A stretch of 16,859 bases of DNA from RGIG5612 sp963599255. Lineage in GTDB: Bacteria > Bacillota > Clostridia > Lachnospirales > Lachnospiraceae. The stretch covers positions 1-16,859 of the forward strand of contig CAVBWS010000042.1 of assembly GCA_963599255.1 (NCBI GenBank), in the 5' to 3' direction. A program made the position numbers and the translations under genes. The notes beneath the pieces are model-generated. The model searched no databases. It was not told the origin of the DNA and worked only from the letters and a program-made list of their open reading frames with translations. Below are positions 1 to 7,055 of the stretch, piece by piece (positions within the stretch are counted from its first letter, which is position 1; each line of letters starts with the position of its first letter).

Positions 1-6
1 AGCATA

Positions 7-70
7 AATGCTGATGTCTGCGCCGTCCCGGCACGGGCACTGAATGCTGATATCTGCGCCGTCCCGGCAC
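7..70. repeat. 36-bp tandem repeat, two copies at window edge
   Basis: Two 28-bp copies (7-34 and 43-70) differ at one base and are separated by 8 bp, giving a 36-bp period. They are clearly more GC-rich than the AT-rich DNA that follows. The + strand frame starting at base 1 is open through both copies to a TAA at 82-84, so this could be the C-terminus of an upstream gene with a 12-residue repeat (motif NADVCAVPA / NADICAVPA). The only difference between the copies would then be V to I. The opposite strand is also open (motif CRDGADISI), so coding cannot be assigned. The array may continue left of the window. Confidence 0.75.
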
Positions 71-198
71 AAATGCAAGTTTAATCGACAGCCTGCGGTG
101 AACGTTTGGAGTGTCGTAATATAAAAAAGTCACAAAATAATATCAAAAAAGTTGTCACAGAAATATCACAGTCCCCGGATTGAAAGTCACTTGCTATT

Positions 199-229
199 AT
201 GACATAATTATTGCGATTGTGTATATAAT
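199..229 (+). promoter_or_regulatory. Candidate promoter of the zorABC-like operon
   Basis: A perfect -10 box TATAAT lies at 224-229. The best -35 candidate is ATGACA at 199-204 (5 of 6 to TTGACA), with a 19-bp spacer, which is slightly long. The predicted start near 236 leaves a short leader with the ribosome site GGAG at 253-256 before the ATG at 265. GTCAC motifs lie just upstream at 129-133, 154-158 and 186-190. Confidence 0.55.
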
Positions 230-264
230 GCATAGCGTCTAATAGTGAAACTGGAGAAAATCAA

Positions 265-1884
265 ATGAGAAAGAAAAATTATACGTTTTGGCTGGTATTT
301 ACTTATATAGTTATGGCTGCGTTGTGCGCAGCTCTCATAATCTTCTTTAAGCAGAGTATATCGAGCATAGCTATTAATGTAGGTATGTTTGTAATAGTTG
401 GAATTATATATACATTTGCGGTGCACAAATTCACAGATGCATGGAGATTCCAGAAGGCTCTCTTCAATGCAACGAAGAAGATTAAGGAAGATGCCAAGTC
501 TGATACAAGATATCTGTGGGAGACTTACAAGAATAATGAAAAGGCACTGTTTGACGGCAGCATTCTGGGAGGACAGTATCAGAAGTTTGCTGCTGAGATG
601 ACCAGACTCGAACAGTTAGGCAATACTGATTATAAGGTCGATGTGGAAGATTACATCAACAAGGATTACATCGATGCAGCTGTTAACAAGAATGTCCTGA
701 ACTTGGTTCCGGGAACCATGACTGGTCTTGGTATTCTGGGTACATTCGTAGGACTTTCCTTCGGACTTCAGTTCTTCAATACAGGAACGGCAGCTGAGAT
801 AACAGAGAGTATCGCACCTTTGATGGAGGGTATTAAGATCGCCTTCCATACATCCGTTTACGGTATGGTATTCTCTCTGGTATTTAACTTCGTATACAAG
901 GGAACTATGGAAGCTGTATATGTACAGCTGGAAGAATTCCTCGGCGCCTTCAATACATATGTATCGGGTGATCCGGCAAATGATAACGAGAACAGCCTGC
1001 GTGAGATGTTGCAGACTCTTCCTGATACATTAGGTGCTGCGATCAGTGCGCAGATGGGCGAGAATCTTGCACCTATCGTTTATAACATGAACAAGACCAT
1101 GATGGATTTTGCTCAGACCATAAGCGATAATCAGGCACAGGGCCTTAAGGGACTCGTAAATGAATTCGTCGAGAAATTAAATATCGCAATGGGCGACAGC
1201 TACAGAGAATTCGGCCGCATCATTTCCGAGACCTGCGAGATCCAGAGACAGAATAATATATACGCACAGAATATCATGGATAAGCTGGGATCCCTCAGCA
1301 ATAACATTGCAGATATTAACTCTATGTCCCTCAGCATCGTTAATAACATGGCAGGATATGTTACTCAGATTGATAATCTGCAGAAGATCATGGCTGATAA
1401 TTACAACAGCGCATACAGACAGTTAGACGCAATGCGCGATCATGAAGAAACCATGCAGAAGTACATCTACACGATTGCTTCAGGTGAGAAGGAGATCAGC
1501 GCTAATATCCAGAAGGAATTAGACACGGTTATGGACATGTCCCGTGTATTTGCAGATGATATCGGCAAGACTTCTAAGGAACTTACACAGGTTCTCAGCT
1601 CGGCTAAGGTTCAGTTAGATCAGGCTGCAAATGCGTTGTCATCAGCTTCTGTCGGACTGGATGATAAGCTCAGCAAATCTCTTAAGACAACATTCGAAAT
1701 GTTTGATACTAATATGGCTCAGATCACGACACACCTGAGCACAACTATTGATCAGATCGCACAGACAACAGACAAGGTTCCTGAAGTTGTTGTTGCAGCA
1801 TATGACGGAATGAAGCGTTCATTTGACAAAATGCAGGAAGATATAAATGGCGTGCTTCGTTCCATGAATAATTTTTCAAAGTAA
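265..1884 (+). CDS. zorA: ZorA-like MotA/TolQ/ExbB-family proton channel with long cytoplasmic tail
   Basis: Seen: 539 aa. Hydrophobic helices lie at about residues 8-28, 34-53, 147-171 and 196-212. The third holds the Pro-Gly and GTFVGL pattern (148-165) typical of MotA/TolQ/ExbB channels. From about residue 240 to the end (300 residues) the protein is hydrophilic, rich in Q/N/S/D and apparently helical, like the long intracellular tail of ZorA and unlike the short ends of flagellar MotA. Known: in Zorya defence, ZorA5-ZorB2 forms an ion-driven rotary motor in the membrane whose tail passes a signal to cytoplasmic effectors. Context: it is first in a three-gene operon before a MotB-like gene and an EH-signature-like gene, with no flagellar or chemotaxis genes nearby. 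GGAG at 253-256 supports the ATG. The family call is firm. The Zorya assignment is good but rests on gene order and architecture, not a search. Confidence 0.8.
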   Translation: MRKKNYTFWLVFTYIVMAALCAALIIFFKQSISSIAINVGMFVIVGIIYTFAVHKFTDAWRFQKALFNATKKIKEDAKSDTRYLWETYKNNEKALFDGSILGGQYQKFAAEMTRLEQLGNTDYKVDVEDYINKDYIDAAVNKNVLNLVPGTMTGLGILGTFVGLSFGLQFFNTGTAAEITESIAPLMEGIKIAFHTSVYGMVFSLVFNFVYKGTMEAVYVQLEEFLGAFNTYVSGDPANDNENSLREMLQTLPDTLGAAISAQMGENLAPIVYNMNKTMMDFAQTISDNQAQGLKGLVNEFVEKLNIAMGDSYREFGRIISETCEIQRQNNIYAQNIMDKLGSLSNNIADINSMSLSIVNNMAGYVTQIDNLQKIMADNYNSAYRQLDAMRDHEETMQKYIYTIASGEKEISANIQKELDTVMDMSRVFADDIGKTSKELTQVLSSAKVQLDQAANALSSASVGLDDKLSKSLKTTFEMFDTNMAQITTHLSTTIDQIAQTTDKVPEVVVAAYDGMKRSFDKMQEDINGVLRSMNNFSK

Positions 1885-1888
1885 TCTG

Positions 1889-1909
1889 AGTGTCACACGC
1901 AGTGACACT
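1889..1909 (+). promoter_or_regulatory. 7-bp inverted repeat between zorA-like and zorB-like genes
   Basis: AGTGTCA (1889-1895) and TGACACT (1903-1909) are perfect inverted repeats around a 7-nt loop. They sit right after the zorA-like stop codon, in a gap of about 104 bp before the preferred zorB start. No T-tract follows, so it is not a canonical terminator. It could be an mRNA hairpin that tunes the A:B ratio, a processing site, or an operator. The same TGTCACA string occurs upstream of the operon at 153-159. Confidence 0.5.
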
Positions 1910-1988
1910 AATGAAGATAGAAGTGAATTGCTGCAGTGCCGCGGATCTCGGCGCAGCAACAGTGCTTTTTAAACAAAGAGGAATAATC

Positions 1989-2999
1989 GTGAAAAGACTC
2001 AGAAGAAGAAGAAAATCCGAAGATGAAGAAACTTCATACTGGCTGTCCTATTCTGATATGATGGCAGGCCTTTTGCTTATATTTGTACTTATAATCTCAT
2101 TTACAATGATGCAGGCTAAGAGCCAGTACGAAGCTAAAGAAGAAGAATTGGCCGAACAGGCAGCAGTTATATTTTCTCAGCAGACGGATCTGTCTGACAA
2201 GGAAGCTCAGCTGGCTGAACAGGAGAGTCTGCTCTCTAACCAGCAGAGCTTGTTAACTGATCAGCAGTCACAGTTAGACGAGCAAAAGTCTGCTCTTGAG
2301 ACATTGCAGGAACTTCTGGCCAATCAGGAGGCGCTTTTAGCTGATAAGGAAGCACTTGTTTCTTCACAGCAGGAACTTTTAAGTTCACAGCAGGCGCAGT
2401 TAGATAAGGTAATCGGTATTAAGGCTGAAATCATCGAGGCACTTAAGGACGAATTCGCCGATACAGATCTGAAACTGTCAGTTGACTCCAAGACAGGTGC
2501 CATCGCGCTGGATTCAAGCGTATTATTTGATACAGATGAATATGAGCTGACCGAGTCGGGAGCCGAGCTTCTGCGTCAGTTCGTATCAAGATACGTAAGT
2601 GTACTCATGAGCGATCAATTTAAGGATTATGTATCGGAGATCATCATTGAAGGACATACAGATACCAACGGAACCTATCTGCACAACCTGGAGCTGTCTC
2701 AGCAGAGAGCACTGGCGGTTGCATCATTTTGCATGGATGAAGAAAATGGTGTGTTAGGTTATGATCAGATAGAGTCTCTGCATAGTATTCTGACTGCTAA
2801 CGGCAAGGCATACAGCGATCCTGTATACGATGCCAACGGCAATGTAGATATGGCTGCATCAAGACGTGTTGAATTCAAGTTCAGATTGAATGATGAAGAT
2901 ATGGTTCAGCAGATGATCGATATCCTGAACGATGATTCGACAACCGCTCAGACAACAGATGACACGGCACAGACAGATGATACTGCAGCTGAAGAATAG
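1989..2999 (+). CDS. zorB: ZorB-like MotB/OmpA-domain stator protein
   Basis: The GTG at 1989 is preferred over an in-frame GTG at 1890. AGAGGA at 1977-1982 is well spaced for it, and it gives the short basic N-terminus usual in MotB/ZorB. The protein is then 336 aa. Seen: a basic cytoplasmic stretch 1-15, and one membrane helix at about 18-41 carrying the conserved SYSDMM motif with Asp23, the MotB-type ion-binding residue. An exceptionally regular heptad coiled coil of 11 units follows (about 68-144, Leu at nearly every first position). Last is an OmpA-like peptidoglycan-binding domain at about 170-305 with EGHTD (221-225) and an ASRRVEF ending, then an acidic Thr/Asp tail. It should pair with the preceding channel and anchor it to the cell wall. 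The spacer may suit the thick Gram-positive wall. Flagellar MotB is less likely given the EH-domain neighbour. Confidence 0.82.
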   Translation: MKRLRRRRKSEDEETSYWLSYSDMMAGLLLIFVLIISFTMMQAKSQYEAKEEELAEQAAVIFSQQTDLSDKEAQLAEQESLLSNQQSLLTDQQSQLDEQKSALETLQELLANQEALLADKEALVSSQQELLSSQQAQLDKVIGIKAEIIEALKDEFADTDLKLSVDSKTGAIALDSSVLFDTDEYELTESGAELLRQFVSRYVSVLMSDQFKDYVSEIIIEGHTDTNGTYLHNLELSQQRALAVASFCMDEENGVLGYDQIESLHSILTANGKAYSDPVYDANGNVDMAASRRVEFKFRLNDEDMVQQMIDILNDDSTTAQTTDDTAQTDDTAAEE

Positions 3000-3039
3000 A
3001 ATTTTGTCCAAGCAATACTTTTAGGATTAAGGAGCATTG

Positions 3040-4230
3040 ATGTTGGAGTTTACATTTAAACCCGACAATTTAATAAAGGCCAGAGCTCAGATATATATGC
3101 AGCACAGGAAGGACAATGACATTGATTTTGCCAATATGTCCGACAATGATAAGGCGTTGATAGAGCGTCTGGTGAATACATCAGATGAACTTATTAAGGC
3201 AGCGGCATTAGCCCTCTCTGACAAGGAAGTTATGACCGCTGCAGGATATCTGCCTTATAACTATCTGGGAGTTGATGAAAGCAAGCTGTGCAGCATTCTG
3301 AAATTCAGATTAGATGAAAACAGCTGCCGAGTATTATTTGAACAGTGGCAGGAATCATATAATAATCCGGAATGCAACGGATTTATTAAGAGGCTCGCAC
3401 TTGAGAATAAAGCTTTTCAGAAGGTTTTGTCAGATAATAATATAACAAGCGAGATATTCCTTCAGATCCTGGATGCTAAGAGTATTCCGCTCAGCATTAT
3501 TGAGAATCTGACGGGAATGCATTTTTCAGACGGCAATGATTTTGATGATAAGCTCAGGCACTATGGCATTCGAGAGATGAGCTATCTTGACATCGACTGC
3601 AAGAGATCGTTGCTTACCTTCTGCGGCAAATCAGATTACTTAAGCTGCAGTGAGGATAATATTCTTGATATCATAAGAAGCTACAACCAGTATATGCTCA
3701 AGAAATTTGTTACGAACTTTATGAGCAAGATGAGCCTGTGGGAACTGGAAAATTATCCTAATGTAGCTGCATACTTAAGAAGCATGATCGGCAACAAGAT
3801 ATCCAGGACTTTCCAGAACTTCTTCGAGGGTGACAGCCGCGATGATATAAGAAAATACATGGACTGGATCAATATCTATAAGATAGATGAATATTTCGAG
3901 CGCGATGACAGAAGCCAGTTCTGGAAGCAGTACCGTTTTGAAAATGTTATCAAATATCCTATCAGCAACGTGGTTGTGATGGAATTTGATCAGTATGTAG
4001 CTGTGGAGTTCTTAGGAAGCAGCAAGGGCATCATATATATCTGCTCGCGAGACGTGTTCAGAGATAAATTCTATCCGAATCTGGAAGCTCTGGATAATAA
4101 CAGCCTCCGGGCGTATTTCAAGGAGAACAAGGATCTGTGCGTAGACAACAGAAGCCATATGGTCAGATGGCAGTCCCATGTTGCCGGTGTTATCGCAAGA
4201 CGTGAGATCGCGCAGATGCTGCCGAGATGA
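3040..4230 (+). CDS. zorC: ZorC-like protein, C-terminal EH-signature-like domain
   Basis: AAGGAG at 3029-3034 places the start at the ATG at 3040 rather than the adjacent TTG at 3037, giving 396 aa. There is no signal peptide or membrane segment, so it is probably cytoplasmic. Residues 1-260 are helical-looking and not recognisable. The C-terminal third resembles EH_signature proteins: a RSQFWKQYR stretch (291-299), a strand pattern ending in AVEF with Glu323, then YICSR, and SHMVRW with His373. Glu323 and His373 are my candidates for the signature pair. Known: EH-signature proteins are the ZorC component of type I Zorya and occur beside SNF2-type ATPases. Context: it is 40 bp after zorB, in the third position expected for ZorC. 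No zorD follows, since typA comes next. The domain call is from memory of the pattern, so confidence is moderate. Confidence 0.65.
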   Translation: MLEFTFKPDNLIKARAQIYMQHRKDNDIDFANMSDNDKALIERLVNTSDELIKAAALALSDKEVMTAAGYLPYNYLGVDESKLCSILKFRLDENSCRVLFEQWQESYNNPECNGFIKRLALENKAFQKVLSDNNITSEIFLQILDAKSIPLSIIENLTGMHFSDGNDFDDKLRHYGIREMSYLDIDCKRSLLTFCGKSDYLSCSEDNILDIIRSYNQYMLKKFVTNFMSKMSLWELENYPNVAAYLRSMIGNKISRTFQNFFEGDSRDDIRKYMDWINIYKIDEYFERDDRSQFWKQYRFENVIKYPISNVVVMEFDQYVAVEFLGSSKGIIYICSRDVFRDKFYPNLEALDNNSLRAYFKENKDLCVDNRSHMVRWQSHVAGVIARREIAQMLPR

Positions 4231-4238
4231 TTTTTACA

Positions 4239-4267
4239 TTTACAATAAGTGCCGGAAGTGCTATAGT
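4239..4267 (+). promoter_or_regulatory. typA promoter
   Basis: -35 TTTACA at 4239-4244 and -10 TATAGT at 4262-4267 are separated by exactly 17 bp and start 9 bp after the zorC-like stop codon. A second TTTACA overlaps upstream at 4233-4238 but would give a 23-bp spacer. The predicted start near 4274 gives a leader of about 80 nt before typA. No terminator is visible between zorC and this promoter, so read-through from the zor operon is possible. Confidence 0.7.
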
Positions 4268-4354
4268 AATACCTCGAATTCAACAATTTATAGTCACACA
4301 TGTGGACTCGGTCAATTCTGATCGGGGCTTCAATAATACATATCGAGGGAGTTT

Positions 4355-6178
4355 ATGAACTGCAAACAGGAAAATACCAGAAATATAGCAATTATCGCTC
4401 ATGTCGACCACGGCAAAACAACTCTTGTTGATGCCATGCTGGCGCAGTCGGGCGTATTCAGAGAAAATCAGGAAGTTCAGGAGAGAGTAATGGACTCCAA
4501 CGATCTTGAAAGAGAGAGGGGAATCACCATTCTGTCTAAGAACACAGCTATCGAGTACAAGGGCGTTAAGATTAACGTTGTAGATACACCGGGACATGCA
4601 GATTTCGGCGGTGAAGTTGAGCGAGTACTTAAGATGGTTAACGGCGTTATCCTTCTGGTAGATGCGTTCGAAGGAACCATGCCGCAGACCAAGTTCGTAT
4701 TGAAGAAGGCGCTTGAACTTAATCTCCAGGTTATCGTCTGCATCAACAAGATCGACAGACCTGAGGCCAGACCGGAGAAGGTCATAGACGAAGTCTTAGA
4801 ACTCATGATGGATCTTGATGCAACAGATGAACAGTTAGATGCCCCAATCATATTTGCATCTGCTAAGCAGGGGTATGCAATTAAGAATCTCGAGGATGAG
4901 CATAAGGATCTGAAGCCTTTATTTGACTGCATTCTTGAAAATATCTCAGCGCCGGAAGGAGATTCGGAGGCACCGACACAGATTCTTATCTCAACAATTG
5001 ATTATAACGAATATGTGGGCCGTATCGGCGTAGGTAAGGTCGAAAATGGCAGCATTGAGGTTGGTCAGGAACTGTTAAGGCTCAATGCACATGATCCGAG
5101 CACCAGAGAAAAGGTTAAGATCACTAAGCTCTATGAGTTCAAGGGCCTTGATAAAGTGGATGTTAAGAAGGCTGAGATGGGACATATCGTGGCGCTTTCG
5201 GGTATCGGGGATCTTCAGATCGGCGATACGATCTGCGCAGAAGGAAGCGAGGCCATTCCGTTCCAGAAGATCTCAGAGCCTACTATTTCCATGAACTTCA
5301 TCGTAAACGACTCTCCGTTAGCAGGACAGGAGGGCAAATGGTGCACCTCCCGTCAGATCAAGGAGAGACTTTACCGAGAACTTAACACCGACGTATCACT
5401 GCGAGTTGAAGATACTGAAAATACAGATACCTTCAAGGTATCCGGACGAGGCGAATTACATCTGTCGGTTCTTATTGAGAACATGCGTCGTGAGGGATAT
5501 GAATTTGCCGTATCTAAGGCTGAGGTTATCTACAGAACTGATGAAAACGGCAAGAAATTAGAGCCGATCGAGATTGCCACGGTAGACGTACCGGAAGAAT
5601 ATGCAGGAACAGTGATCAGCATGCTGTCCGAACGTAAGGGTAATCTCTTAAGTATGTCTACACTGTCAGACGGAAGCAACCGTCTGGAATTCTCAATTCC
5701 GGCAAGGGGACTTATCGGATTTCACGGAAGATTCCTTACAGCTACCAAGGGCACGGGAATCATTAATACGATTTTTGACGGATATGAGCCATTCAGAGGA
5801 GACATCGCATACAGAAAGAATGGTTCTCTGATAGCATTTGAGGCGGGAGAGGCTGTTCCTTACGGATTATTTGCCGTTCAGGACAGAGGTACATTCTTCG
5901 TTAAGCCGGGAGATAAGGTATACGCCGGAATGGTAATAGGTGAGAGCGGCAAATCCGAGGACATTGAACTGAATGTCTGCAAGACCAAGCATCTTACCAA
6001 TACCCGTGCATCAGGCTCGGATGAGGCGCTGAAGCTCACACCTCCTAGAATATTCTCTCTGGAGCAGTGTCTTGAGTTCATTGACACCGATGAGCTTCTT
6101 GAGGTAACACCGCAGAATCTGCGTATGAGAAAGAAAATCCTCGACTCAAGGTTGAGAAAAAGATCGAATATGAAATAA
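4355..6178 (+). CDS. typA: Ribosome-associated GTPase TypA/BipA
   Basis: A translational GTPase of the EF-G/LepA superfamily. It binds the ribosome, helps large-subunit assembly, and supports growth under stress and cold. Seen: 607 aa, the normal family length. G1 AHVDHGKTT (15-23), the G2-region ERERGITI (52-59), G3 DTPGHADF (77-84) and G4 NKID (131-134) are all intact, with a SAK-type G5 after them. EF-Tu-like domain 2, the two EF-G-like domains and the TypA C-terminal region follow without interruption. The start has GAGGGAG at 4345-4351. It has its own promoter upstream and a strong terminator directly downstream, so it forms a single-gene unit. Confidence 0.97.
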   Translation: MNCKQENTRNIAIIAHVDHGKTTLVDAMLAQSGVFRENQEVQERVMDSNDLERERGITILSKNTAIEYKGVKINVVDTPGHADFGGEVERVLKMVNGVILLVDAFEGTMPQTKFVLKKALELNLQVIVCINKIDRPEARPEKVIDEVLELMMDLDATDEQLDAPIIFASAKQGYAIKNLEDEHKDLKPLFDCILENISAPEGDSEAPTQILISTIDYNEYVGRIGVGKVENGSIEVGQELLRLNAHDPSTREKVKITKLYEFKGLDKVDVKKAEMGHIVALSGIGDLQIGDTICAEGSEAIPFQKISEPTISMNFIVNDSPLAGQEGKWCTSRQIKERLYRELNTDVSLRVEDTENTDTFKVSGRGELHLSVLIENMRREGYEFAVSKAEVIYRTDENGKKLEPIEIATVDVPEEYAGTVISMLSERKGNLLSMSTLSDGSNRLEFSIPARGLIGFHGRFLTATKGTGIINTIFDGYEPFRGDIAYRKNGSLIAFEAGEAVPYGLFAVQDRGTFFVKPGDKVYAGMVIGESGKSEDIELNVCKTKHLTNTRASGSDEALKLTPPRIFSLEQCLEFIDTDELLEVTPQNLRMRKKILDSRLRKRSNMK

Positions 6179-6184
6179 AATCAG

Positions 6185-6216
6185 AAGGCTGCCTGAGAGA
6201 TCAGGCAGCCTTTCTT
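6185..6216 (+). terminator. Rho-independent terminator of typA
   Basis: A perfect 12-bp stem, AAGGCTGCCTGA (6185-6196) and its complement (6201-6212), closes a GAGA loop and runs into TTTCTT. It begins 7 bp after the typA stop. The last bases overlap the stop codon of the convergent pseudogene. Confidence 0.93.
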
Positions 6217-6572
6217 AAAACAGATCGTCCATCGTTAAAACAGATTGTATATTGGATGAATACGAGTTGGGCACAAGACCGTAGCACGTAATAAGCGTTG
6301 GATGTATGGCATATTTCGTCTGAGTAGCGAGGAACAGGTCGTGCACTTTATTTTTTATATCACGATCTGTTTTCCCGGTAATAGTATACTCCACTCCGGA
6401 ATATTTCGTCTCACATAAGTTGATAACCTGATCTTTACGAACTATGAGCATGTCAATCTGCGAACCTATGATTCCCTATTCTTCGCCTGCCGTAAACTGC
6501 AATAAAATGTGAGTGGTCATCCTGCATTGCTGTATGTAGTAATTCGAGTTCTTTTTTTCGACCGATAATCAT
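6215..6572 (-). pseudogene. Internally deleted COG1672/DUF234-type ATPase gene
   Basis: Reading leftward from an ATG at 6572, with AGGAG upstream (rc of 6583-6589), the first 33 codons match the N-terminus of a common clostridial AAA+ ATPase family: MIIGRKKELELL, then HFIAVYGRRRIG, the start of Walker A (IG where GKT should follow). At about 6474 this stops. The sequence then continues in another frame with the C-terminal end of the same family: GSQIDMLIV, INLCETKY, TCYGLVP and a final TMDDLF, stop at 6215. QID and CETK form a PD-(D/E)xK-like D...ExK motif. A full-length member is about 450 aa, so roughly 300 codons, including Walker B, are missing and the two ends are out of frame. It is therefore non-functional. 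The family assignment is from remembered motifs. Confidence 0.75.
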
Positions 6573-6615
6573 GATAGTGAGTACTCCTTCTATAGAACCG
6601 GATGTTATTCCATAT

Positions 6616-6664
6616 CTATAATCCGCTTAATCTACAATTTAAAACGACTTTAAGCGGATTATAG
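6616..6664. repeat. Palindromic hairpin element, copy 1
   Basis: Perfect 15-bp arms, CTATAATCCGCTTAA (6616-6630) and its complement (6650-6664), around a 19-nt AT-rich loop. It lies about 45 bp upstream of the start of the decayed ATPase gene. It aligns along nearly its whole length with the element at 6700-6748, so the two are copies of one unit. There is no T-tract on either side that would make it a plain terminator. Confidence 0.8.
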
Positions 6665-6699
6665 CATCGAAAATCTGCTTCTTTAAGGGAAAAACACAA

Positions 6700-6748
6700 T
6701 TATAATTCGCTTAATCCTGCTTTTAAAATGAGATTAAGCGGGCTATAA
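6700..6748. repeat. Palindromic hairpin element, copy 2
   Basis: Arms 6700-6716 (TTATAATTCGCTTAATC) and 6732-6748 (GATTAAGCGGGCTATAA) pair over 17 positions with one mismatch and two G-U pairs, with a 15-nt loop. Bases TATAAT, CGCTTAAT, TTTTAAAA and TTAAGCGG are shared with copy 1 in the same order, 84 bp away. The pairing is kept although the arm sequence has drifted. Confidence 0.75.
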
Positions 6749-6837
6749 AAATCCGGTTCAGACCACCGCTAAAGAGTATGCAGATAAAATAAATGCTGAG
6801 GAATAAAGCAGGGTTAAATGTATCATATAGAAAAATA

Positions 6838-6853
6838 TTATAGATATCTATAA
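6838..6853. repeat. Perfect 16-bp palindrome
   Basis: TTATAGATATCTATAA is fully self-complementary with no loop. It could be an operator for a dimeric regulator, but the AT-rich background makes chance palindromes more likely than usual. No gene starts next to it. Confidence 0.45.
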
Positions 6854-6995
6854 ATTTCTTATAAGCTTAAAAAGCTAGACTAATATTATGAATTAGTGTA
6901 AAATTGCAATGTAAACATAAAGAAATGTTATACATAACGAATGTAGGAAACGGCAGTCACCAGAAACTACAATCATATAATAGTACAATTTCGAG

Positions 6996-7055
6996 AATAA
7001 CCTCTGGTTTGTATCATAATCGATAATATCGATAGCGACCAAGCCGGAGGTTATT
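6996..7055 (+). ncRNA. Long imperfect hairpin, possible structured RNA
   Basis: A 16-bp stem joins AATAACCTCTGGTTTG (6996-7011) to CAAGCCGGAGGTTATT (7040-7055). Fourteen pairs are Watson-Crick and two are G-U if transcribed to the right. The loop holds a second small stem, ATCGAT (7019-7024) with ATCGAT (7028-7033). A TATAAT at 6976-6981 lies 14 bp before it. It could be the 5' end of a long leader of ogt or an independent small RNA. No known riboswitch class is recognised. The right arm doubles as the first unit of the 56-bp repeat. Confidence 0.4.

Noticed and set aside
7..70. CRISPR array
   Set aside because: Two 28-bp repeats with an 8-bp gap. Spacers are far too short and there are no cas genes.
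1890..1988. N-terminal extension of the ZorB-like protein from the GTG at 1890
   Set aside because: No ribosome site, overlaps the hairpin, and the 33 extra residues do not fit the family. The GTG at 1989 has AGAGGA in place.
265..2999. Flagellar MotA-MotB pair
   Set aside because: The channel has a ~300-residue C-terminal tail, the next gene is EH-signature-like, and no flagellar or chemotaxis genes are present.
4280..4932. - strand open frames over the typA promoter and 5' end
   Set aside because: Antisense shadows of typA and its leader with no ribosome sites or recognisable motifs.
6215..6451. Intact 78-aa gene on the - strand
   Set aside because: It is the C-terminal piece of a longer ATPase family. 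The N-terminal piece lies just upstream in another frame, so it is a pseudogene.
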